Shown here: positions 1-4,558 of the stretch, in pieces
Numbering within the stretch: position 1 is the stretch's first letter
Layout: every line of letters begins with the position of its first letter
From: Methanomicrobiales archaeon
GTDB taxonomy: Archaea; Halobacteriota; Methanomicrobia; Methanomicrobiales; Methanospirillaceae
Direction: 5' to 3'
Length of the DNA: 9,042 nucleotides
NCBI GenBank assembly: GCA_022841205.1
Contig: JALHCK010000023.1
Location: forward strand, 1-9,042
Made by a program: the position numbers and the translations under genes
Notes under the pieces: generated by a model
Told to the model about the DNA's origin: nothing
Databases searched by the model: none
What the model saw: the letters and a program-made list of their open reading frames with translations, nothing else

Positions 1-752
1 AATGTTCCCTTAATAGTATCGCCTACGTCAACATCGATTGGTTCGCTATAATAACCCTCCTGTTGATATGGGACAAACCATGCCGCGCCAGTCCAGTCAC
101 GATACGCATGTCTGTTCCATTCAAGGACCGGTTGCACTATTCCCTGCCCGTTTGAGGGCTCTATAGCATTGAAGAGAAAAATGACCGAGTCAGACTGCGA
201 AGACGGTGATGAGGGTACATCCCAATAGGCGATAAACTGTGCGATCTCATCGATGCTCCAATTATTTGCTTGTTCAATCCATCCCTCATAAGAAGGATAC
301 GGCAATTTTTTCTCAGTGTCCCCGTAACCAAGAACGGTCAAAATACAGACCTCATCTTTGTAGACTTTCGTTATATTGTTCTGTGTGATAATATCCGATC
401 CACTTGGAATCCGATGAACATGGGTAACTGGTAATAATCCGGCAGATGGAACAGGCACCTTTTTTGAATCAGCATCTATGGCAGATATAATCTGTGTCCC
501 TTCAGGAGTGAATACGCGTGTGATTCCATCTGACGAATGTTGAATTATTGCACCAACAGGAATGGAATAGAGATTTTTACCTTCCGCTGGACTCAATTCT
601 CCATTTAAAATTTCAAGTTCTGACGATTCATCGATCTTCAGTTCAGGCAGTACCCATTGGGGAGAAAGCGCACTCACCCCCGGCATTATACTACCAGTTA
701 GTACTACTGCGATGAGAAGCATACATCCACTGGTTGTCCCTTTTCCTTTCAT
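1..752 (-). CDS. Secreted protein of unknown function, 5' part only (runs off left edge)
   Basis: The reading frame is open from an ATG at 752 to the window edge, giving 250 codons with no stop. The start is supported by GGAGG 8 bases upstream. Residues 1-28 form an export signal: basic KGKG start, hydrophobic core MLLIAVVLTG, and a likely cleavage near GVSA-LS. The mature part has two segments that look conserved. Residues 152-180 are aromatic-rich (YPSYEGWIEQANNWS...YWDVP). Residues 190-250 carry VIFLFNAIEP, IVQPVLEWN, an AAWF stretch and VDVGDTIKG, ending at the edge. The VQPVLxW...W...VxVGDxIxG pattern recalls secreted concanavalin-A-like beta-sandwich or neprosin-like proteins; that assignment is from memory and uncertain. 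No catalytic residues can be identified. It acts outside the cell if the signal is real. It is divergent from the regulator gene starting at 1062. Confidence 0.8.
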   Translation of the reverse strand, partial: MKGKGTTSGCMLLIAVVLTGSIMPGVSALSPQWVLPELKIDESSELEILNGELSPAEGKNLYSIPVGAIIQHSSDGITRVFTPEGTQIISAIDADSKKVPVPSAGLLPVTHVHRIPSGSDIITQNNITKVYKDEVCILTVLGYGDTEKKLPYPSYEGWIEQANNWSIDEIAQFIAYWDVPSSPSSQSDSVIFLFNAIEPSNGQGIVQPVLEWNRHAYRDWTGAAWFVPYQQEGYYSEPIDVDVGDTIKGT

Positions 753-1061
753 CTTTTTTTCCTCCAATTCTCTTCTGATATCATGATTTCGCTCCTTCCG
801 GTTCTCACGCGATACGTCGATTCAGAGCCTGAATTCATGACAGCAGGGAAAGCGCCTCGCTTTCCGGAATGATGTGTCGGGATGAGGGGGCTTGTCCTCA
901 CCCTTTGACGGTAATCTGACCCCAGTGTATAAACGATCTCTGTGCCAGATCCAGAACTATTTTCGCGACGATTCGCGATCCGGCACAGAAAGGTTATTAG
1001 CGCCTCTGACCAGATCTGAACAATGATAATTCGGGTATCTTCAGAAGGGAAGGAGGGTATC
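753..1061. promoter_or_regulatory. Divergent intergenic region with two inverted repeats and a TATA-like box
   Basis: No convincing gene is seen in these 309 bases. They hold a perfect hairpin at 847-865 (GGAAAGCG, loop CCT, CGCTTTCC) and a 13-base arm pair at 939-951 and 977-989 (12 of 13 paired). A TATA-like box TATAAA lies at 928-933. Read on the plus strand it would start transcripts near 957, inside the larger inverted repeat and upstream of the regulator ATG at 1062. Read on the minus strand the same bases give TTTATA, which could serve the secreted-protein gene with a leader of about 150 bases. The sequence alone does not decide which. Confidence 0.5.
939..989. repeat. Imperfect inverted repeat overlapping a predicted transcription start
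   Basis: Arms TCTGTGCCAGATC (939-951) and GATCCGGCACAGA (977-989) pair at 12 of 13 positions. The 25-base loop itself holds two copies of the palindrome TCGCGA. It lies just after the TATA-like box at 928-933, so it could be an operator for the downstream regulator (autoregulation would be usual) or a 5' leader structure. Function is inferred only from position. Confidence 0.45.
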
Positions 1062-1403
1062 ATGGAGAACCGTCAATCACATCGATTTCATACCGCCTTT
1101 TCCATGACGCTATGGATTCTGTTTATCGGATTTTGCGTCCTGGAAATGGTCTACATCCCCCTCTTCGGTGTCGATGGCACGGGGGTGCCCGTCCCCCGGT
1201 GGCAGATGAGGCCGTCCGATCTCATCTGCCATATGGTCCATTCCGCATCTCCCGCTCTTGTGGAGCCGGTACAGATCCTCCTCTTCTGGGGGATTGGGTT
1301 TGGCGCCTATTTTGGATTCCGCACTATATCGGGAAAAACTGTACTTGACAATACCGCAAGGTTGCGGGTCTTCAATACTATCCAGGAATACCCCGGAATC
1401 CAC

Positions 1404-1408
1404 TTCAA
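1404..1408. repeat. Target site duplication, left copy (TTCAA)
   Basis: TTCAA directly precedes the left end of the insertion sequence and is repeated at 2528-2532 directly after its right end. Removing the element plus one copy restores the regulator reading frame exactly. Confidence 0.9.
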
Positions 1409-1425
1409 TAGGACTTACGCGGTTG
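1409..1425 (+). repeat. Left terminal inverted repeat of the insertion sequence
   Basis: It reads TAGGACTTACGCGGTTG. It matches the reverse complement of 2511-2527 at 14 of 17 positions, the first 12 differing only at position 6. Confidence 0.88.
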
Positions 1426-1451
1426 ACCGAAAGATCCATAGCTAATGAGAA

Positions 1452-1480
1452 CCGATTATAGGTAACGAATCTGTAATCGG
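1452..1480 (+). promoter_or_regulatory. Hairpin overlapping the transposase ribosome binding site
   Basis: CCGATTATAG (1452-1461) pairs with CTGTAATCGG (1471-1480) through ten pairs, one of them G-U, around a 9-base loop. The right arm overlaps the only Shine-Dalgarno-like bases (GGGGT, 1479-1483) in front of the GTG start at 1492. In RNA read through from the host gene this fold could mask the site and limit transposase synthesis, as known for IS10 and IS50. The role here is inferred. Confidence 0.5.
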
Positions 1481-1491
1481 GGTAAGAATTC

Positions 1492-2472
1492 GTGAATCCA
1501 GCGCGATATACCGAGAAAGACTACATAGGATTTCTCATAGCATCATATCGGATGTGCACATGCACAGAAGCCGCACGATGCATCCCCGAATCCCGGATTC
1601 AAGCAGCCCATGATTCAGTGAACCGGCTCCTCCAGAGGCAGACTCCAGACACCGAAGCGCTCTGGCAGGAGGCGCAGCCATTGGTTGATCGAGAGAATGG
1701 TTTTCTCATTCTCGACGATACAACTCTGGACAAGCCATATTCGCACCAGATTGAGTTAGTGTCCTATCATTGGAGCGGAAAACATCAGCAGGTCGTGAAA
1801 GGAATCAATGTGGTTACGCTCCTTTGGACGGATGGAACCTCGATTGTGCCGGTGGATTTCAGGGTTTACGATCGCCAACATGATGAAAAGACTAAGAATG
1901 ATCATTTCCGCGACATGCTCAATACGGCAAAAGAACGTGGATTTGCGCCGCATTGTGTTCTATTCGACAGCTGGTATTCGGGCATGGGGAATCTCAAACA
2001 TGTCAGAAGACTTCAATGGCATTTCCTCACACGGTTGAAGTCAAATCGCCTTGTAAAAGAACAAGAGTCCGATTATCTGGCTGTTTCAGAGGTGAATATC
2101 CCTGATGAAGGATGTCTTGTTCATCTCAAGGGATACGGCCAGATTAAACTCTTTAAAGTCCAGCATATTGAAAAAGAGCCTGAATTCTGGGCCACCGATA
2201 TGCTTTCCATGAATCCGGAACGCCGCGCCGAACTCAGAAAGATCTCATGGAAGATCGAGGAATTTCATCGCGGGGTCAAACAGTTTTGTGGAATTGAACG
2301 TTGCCAGGCAAGAAAAAGTCAGTCTCAATTCGGCCATATTCTCCTCTCAATTCGCTCATTCCTGGTATTTGAAAGAGCACGTCTGACGAAAGGTACGAGC
2401 TGGTATGAGTCGAAAATGGGGATACATCGAGCCTCTGTTGCTCAATTCATCGAGAATCCTTCCCTATTTTAG
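1492..2472 (+). CDS. DDE transposase, IS701/ISAba11-like
   Basis: This 326-residue enzyme would cut and rejoin the ends of the surrounding element. GTG at 1492 is the only sensible start, because an in-frame TAA lies at 1483-1485. The catalytic triad is visible: Asp75 or Asp76 in FLILDDTTLDKPYS, Asp159 in CVLFDSWYSGMGNLK, and Glu256 or Glu257 in SWKIEEFHRGVKQFCGIE. The last is the W-x-IE-x-FH-x-x-K signature typical of IS4-superfamily enzymes. The N-terminal 60 residues contain Cys and Arg residues and probably bind the ends. The frame is complete, with no internal stop, and its length is typical for such elements. The initiation site is weak (GGGGT) and partly inside a hairpin. IS4 or IS5 relatives are the alternative family call. 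Confidence 0.92.
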   Translation: MNPARYTEKDYIGFLIASYRMCTCTEAARCIPESRIQAAHDSVNRLLQRQTPDTEALWQEAQPLVDRENGFLILDDTTLDKPYSHQIELVSYHWSGKHQQVVKGINVVTLLWTDGTSIVPVDFRVYDRQHDEKTKNDHFRDMLNTAKERGFAPHCVLFDSWYSGMGNLKHVRRLQWHFLTRLKSNRLVKEQESDYLAVSEVNIPDEGCLVHLKGYGQIKLFKVQHIEKEPEFWATDMLSMNPERRAELRKISWKIEEFHRGVKQFCGIERCQARKSQSQFGHILLSIRSFLVFERARLTKGTSWYESKMGIHRASVAQFIENPSLF

Positions 2473-2510
2473 TCCTTTGTCATTATTAAGGGAGATCTCT
2501 TTCAATTATC

Positions 2511-2527
2511 CAAGTGCGTAACTCCTA
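2511..2527 (-). repeat. Right terminal inverted repeat of the insertion sequence
   Basis: Read on the minus strand it is TAGGAGTTACGCACTTG, matching the left end at 14 of 17 positions. Confidence 0.88.
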
Positions 2528-2532
2528 TTCAA
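2528..2532. repeat. Target site duplication, right copy (TTCAA)
   Basis: Second copy of the 5-bp host target, directly after the right end of the element and identical to 1404-1408. Confidence 0.9.
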
Positions 2533-2938
2533 TTCGCTCCGGGAGCAGACCGGTATGAACAGGGGAACGCTCCGCTACCATCTCTCCATCCTGTCACTCA
2601 CCGGGAAGATCACCTCCTTCCAGGACGGAGTATTCTCACGGTATGTTCTGAGCGGGATGGGGATGTCATCGTACGACCAGATCGTGATATCCAGATTCCA
2701 GAACGGACCGGATCTGAAGATCCTCTCCTATCTCCTCGATCACCCAGACACATCCCAGCGTGATATTGCCGAAGCCCTTGGTGTCGCGTCTTCAGTAGTG
2801 AGCAGCCGGATCACAAAGCTGTATGATGAGGGGGTTGTTGCAAAGGAGCGTCTCGGCAGGAGCACACGGGTAGCCCTGACTGACACTGCTGTAGATGTGA
2901 TCAGGAGGATCCAGGGTACAGGAATACGTCTTGATTAG
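2528..2938 (+). pseudogene. 3' half of the interrupted regulator: rest of winged helix 1 plus winged helix 2
   Basis: Rejoined after codon 115, the frame reads F-NSLREQTGMNRGTLRYHLSIL, supplying the missing turn and recognition helix of the first winged helix. It continues through LTGKITSFQDGVFSRYVLSG. A second winged helix follows (ILSYLLDHPDTSQRDIAEALGVASSVVSSRITKLYDEGVVAKE), with a MarR/Lrp-like helix-turn-helix, and the frame ends at TAG 2936-2938. The rebuilt protein has 250 residues. The fragment might still be made alone: an in-frame TAA at 2519-2521 blocks read-through from the element, but ATG 2555 has GGGAG nine bases upstream (2541-2545). That would yield a 127-residue soluble product lacking the membrane anchor and the first helices of winged helix 1. 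Confidence 0.88.
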
Positions 2939-3127
2939 ATCCCTGTCCCGGCTCCTGAAATCCCGGGATGAAATGCCTATTCCTGCCTCTCTTTCTTGCC
3001 CCTCCCCTGAAAGACTCAATTGACAAGTCAAGGAATTGGAACGAACTTCCTTTCGATGAGAAGAATATCAGTTCAATGCCATATAATCCCAAGACCTGGA
3101 ATCTGTTCGTGTTCCTGCACAGAGATC

Positions 3128-3135
3128 GTTTAAAC
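3128..3135 (+). promoter_or_regulatory. Candidate TATA box for the DUF3821-like gene
   Basis: GTTTAAAC at 3128-3135 is the best archaeal TATA-like sequence in the 244-base gap before 3183. Transcription would begin near 3158 and give a leader of about 25 bases carrying the GGGGATG ribosome site at 3172-3178. The rest of the gap, 2939-3127, shows no supported gene. Confidence 0.4.
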
Positions 3136-3182
3136 AATCTGGATTATTTTCTTACCAGAGCGTTTTTGCTCGGGGATGAAAC

Positions 3183-4103
3183 ATGTATCCAGACCGAAAG
3201 AAAGCAATTCCTGTAATGACCCTGGTACTTACAGCGTTGGTATGTATTGTCAGCCCTTGCACTGCTGCGATTAATATCCAGGCAAGCCATGATTGTGTAC
3301 TTGCAAAGGGAGATCCGCTTATCATCACTGGGGATGGGTATCACAACGGATCTGCCGTCATCTGGGGGATAGGCCATTCCTTCTTCACACATGAGATTGT
3401 CGATGCTGATTCCGATGGAACCCTAACATGGACTGTGGATGAAAAGGTTACTGAAAAGTTTCATAGTGGCCCCTTCACAATCATCGTCGAGGATCCCGGG
3501 CAAGATCGGATCTACTCAATAGTCGCGAACGATTCTGCGGGGAAATCTCTTCTCACTATTGCGGACAATGTATCAGTTCTCCCCGTTGATCCCCCCACCA
3601 TGGATATACCCACTGCCCTGGATCTCGCGGACTTCCTGAAGAACCAGATTGCCGGAAGTGGCATGGGCGATTCGTACCTTCTCCAAACAGTCTATGTGGA
3701 AGAGCCCACCCTTCATCTTTCGACAGTGGAGTTGGGTAGTCCTCTTAAAGTCCCCGCCGGGGGATGTGTGCTGGTACAGGGTACCATGAACATGGCACCG
3801 AAAAACCGGATCGCGGTGAGGATATATGACACATCGGTGATTGAGAAGACCGGCCACCGCATCCCGGTAAGAGCTATCGATTCCGCCCTTACCGGGAGCG
3901 GGGGCTGGGGGAATACATGGGAATATTCCCTCAATACCGCTGGCCTGGGACCGGGGGAATACCTGGTCGAGATAGGATGGGATCGATCGGCAATATCAGG
4001 ACAGAATGTCTTCATTCTCATGGTCACCGGAAATGAGAGTGTGATGGATAAAGTGCTGAATGAGTTATTGTGGAGAACTCCGAAATTTTTTGGATGTGTG
4101 TGA
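3183..4103 (+). CDS. Secreted DUF3821 / S-layer-like protein, short form
   Basis: The 306-residue protein begins with a signal peptide (MYPDRKKA, then VMTLVLTALVCIVSPCTA, probable cleavage after Ala28 or Ala29). The mature part has two beta-rich halves. Residues 30-133 include AKGDPLIITGDGY, AVIWGIGHSFF, DSDGTLTWTVDEKVT and SGPFTIIVEDPG. Residues 150-281 include GDSYLLQTVYVEEPTLHL, VLVQGTMNMAPKNRIAVRIY, NTWEYSLNTAGLGPGEYLVEIG. This layout resembles the DUF3821 module of Methanomicrobiales surface and S-layer glycoproteins, recognised from memory. Four N-glycosylation sequons are present (Asn55, 116, 129, 284). There is no C-terminal membrane helix or PGF-type sorting tail, so it is either released or truncated. 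The stop TGA at 4101-4103 lies one base before a repeat block. The start is set by GGGGATG just upstream. Confidence 0.75.
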   Translation: MYPDRKKAIPVMTLVLTALVCIVSPCTAAINIQASHDCVLAKGDPLIITGDGYHNGSAVIWGIGHSFFTHEIVDADSDGTLTWTVDEKVTEKFHSGPFTIIVEDPGQDRIYSIVANDSAGKSLLTIADNVSVLPVDPPTMDIPTALDLADFLKNQIAGSGMGDSYLLQTVYVEEPTLHLSTVELGSPLKVPAGGCVLVQGTMNMAPKNRIAVRIYDTSVIEKTGHRIPVRAIDSALTGSGGWGNTWEYSLNTAGLGPGEYLVEIGWDRSAISGQNVFILMVTGNESVMDKVLNELLWRTPKFFGCV

Positions 4104-4104
4104 C

Positions 4105-4138
4105 CGCTCGGGCCGCTGCGGCCGGTTCGGCTCCGTTG
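4105..4138 (+). repeat. 34-bp repeat, copy 1 (inverted relative to 7693-7726)
   Basis: This segment matches the reverse complement of 7693-7726 at 31 of 34 positions. Its core is CGCTCGGGCCGCTG followed by GTTCGGCTCCG. It begins two bases after the stop codon of the DUF3821-like gene. Confidence 0.85.
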
Positions 4139-4229
4139 CGACGTCACCGGATCTTGTGATGCCCTCCCTTCCGGTCGGGAGGCGCCGGTGCTCGTTCCTC
4201 CGCTCGTCGCCATATCAAACGGATGACCC

Positions 4230-4315
4230 AGGCCGACCGGTTGACCTCCTGGACGGGAAAGCGAAGCGAGAGCGGAGCGACCGGCCGGGAGAGTCAAGCC
4301 TGTCGGCCTGTTTTT
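4230..4315 (+). terminator. Long imperfect hairpin followed by T5, terminator-like
   Basis: AGGCCGAC (4230-4237) pairs perfectly with GTCGGCCT (4302-4309). The stem extends inward through GG, TTGAC and CTCC with small bulges, to about 20 pairs. T5 follows at 4311-4315. The loop is purine-rich (GCGAAGCGAGAGCGGAGCGA). It could end transcripts of the DUF3821-like gene 130 bases upstream, or be a structured repeat unit. Archaeal termination relies mainly on T runs, so the terminator call is tentative. Confidence 0.4.
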
Positions 4316-4443
4316 CGCTGGACCCCGGGACATCGATGTGATGGCCGAAGGCCCCCCCTTTTTCAGACTGCCTCTCCCCCGGGAGAGGAGGAGCCCGGCC
4401 TGAAGGGTGTGGAGAGAGGGGGATACTTGCCTATCCCCGGAGT

Positions 4444-4464
4444 GACGCAAGGGCGGGGGAGTGG
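4444..4464 (+). repeat. 21-bp direct repeat, copy 1
   Basis: Identical over 21 bases to 7655-7675 in the same orientation, beginning GACGCAAGGGCGGGGG. The two copies lie on opposite sides of the kinase gene. Confidence 0.88.
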
Positions 4465-4527
4465 AAAATAAAAGGAATGCTGCTGTTTACGATGAAAAAT
4501 TCCTGGCAATACCGGACTTAACAAGTT

Positions 4528-4543
4528 TGTTATAGTTATAATA
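4528..4543 (+). promoter_or_regulatory. TATA-box region of the kinase gene
   Basis: TGTTATAGTTATAATA is an AT-rich box in a locally AT-rich stretch. Its first half is centred about 27 bases before the ATG at 4559, the usual archaeal distance from TATA box to transcription start. This suggests a leaderless mRNA and argues against the upstream TTG at 4544, which abuts the box and lacks a ribosome site. Confidence 0.5.
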
Positions 4544-4558
4544 TTGAAATTACAGGAT

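Larger units (their letters stand above)
1062..1445 (+). pseudogene. 5' half of an IS-interrupted, membrane-anchored winged-helix regulator
   Basis: The start ATG at 1062 is preceded by a strong AAGGAGGGT at 1050-1058. An in-frame ATG at 1023 lacks such a site. Codons 1-115 are native. Residues about 12-35 (MTLWILFIGFCVLEMVYIPL) and 67-90 (VEPVQILLFWGIGFGAYFGF) are two membrane helices. They are followed by LDNTARLRVFNTIQEYPGIHF, the first helices of a winged-helix DNA-binding domain. At 1409 the insertion sequence begins. The frame then reads a few codons of element sequence and stops at 1443-1445, leaving 127 residues without a recognition helix. The missing half is at 2528-2938. Membrane-tethered regulators with paired winged helices are common in Methanomicrobiales genomes; the target genes here are unknown. 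Confidence 0.88.
1409..2527 (+). mobile_element. Complete insertion sequence, 1119 bp, IS701/ISAba11-like
   Basis: The element is bounded by imperfect terminal inverted repeats that both begin TAGGA(C/G)TTACGC. It is flanked by 5-bp TTCAA duplications and carries a single transposase gene that nearly fills it. Both ends and the transposase look intact, so it may still be mobile or have inserted recently. The DDE transposase recalls the IS701 group. The 1.1-kb size and 5-bp duplication fit the ISAba11-like branch better than classical IS701; this family call is from memory. It is inserted in the same orientation as the regulator gene it splits. Confidence 0.9.
4104..4543. repeat. GC-rich, hairpin-rich non-coding block before the kinase gene
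   Basis: No gene is supported here. Positions 4105-4470 are strongly GC-rich and full of inverted repeats. These are: CCTCCC / GGGAGG (4163-4168, 4177-4182); a long imperfect stem at 4230-4309; GGCC-GAA-GGCC at 4343-4353 followed by C and T runs; CCTCTCCC-CC-GGGAGAGG at 4371-4388; and GGGGATA / TATCCCC (4419-4425, 4432-4438). Two segments recur after the kinase gene. From about 4470 the DNA turns AT-rich and holds the kinase promoter. The block looks like a chromosomal repeat family rather than coding sequence. Confidence 0.65.

Noticed and set aside
749..1063. Minus-strand open frame in the divergent intergenic region
   Set aside because: It covers two inverted repeats and the likely promoter, has no ribosome site and an unnatural composition, and ends overlapping the start of the real secreted-protein gene.
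2968..3216. Plus-strand open frame of 82 codons upstream of the DUF3821-like gene
   Set aside because: It overlaps the likely promoter and the start of the next gene, has no good ribosome site, and its sequence resembles no family I recognise.
3713..4450. Long minus-strand open frame opposite the DUF3821-like gene and the repeat block
   Set aside because: It lies antisense to a clear exported protein gene and its N-terminal half covers the GC-rich repeats. The peptide QRSRTGxSGPS it shares with a plus-strand frame near 7690 comes from the DNA repeat, not from a conserved protein.
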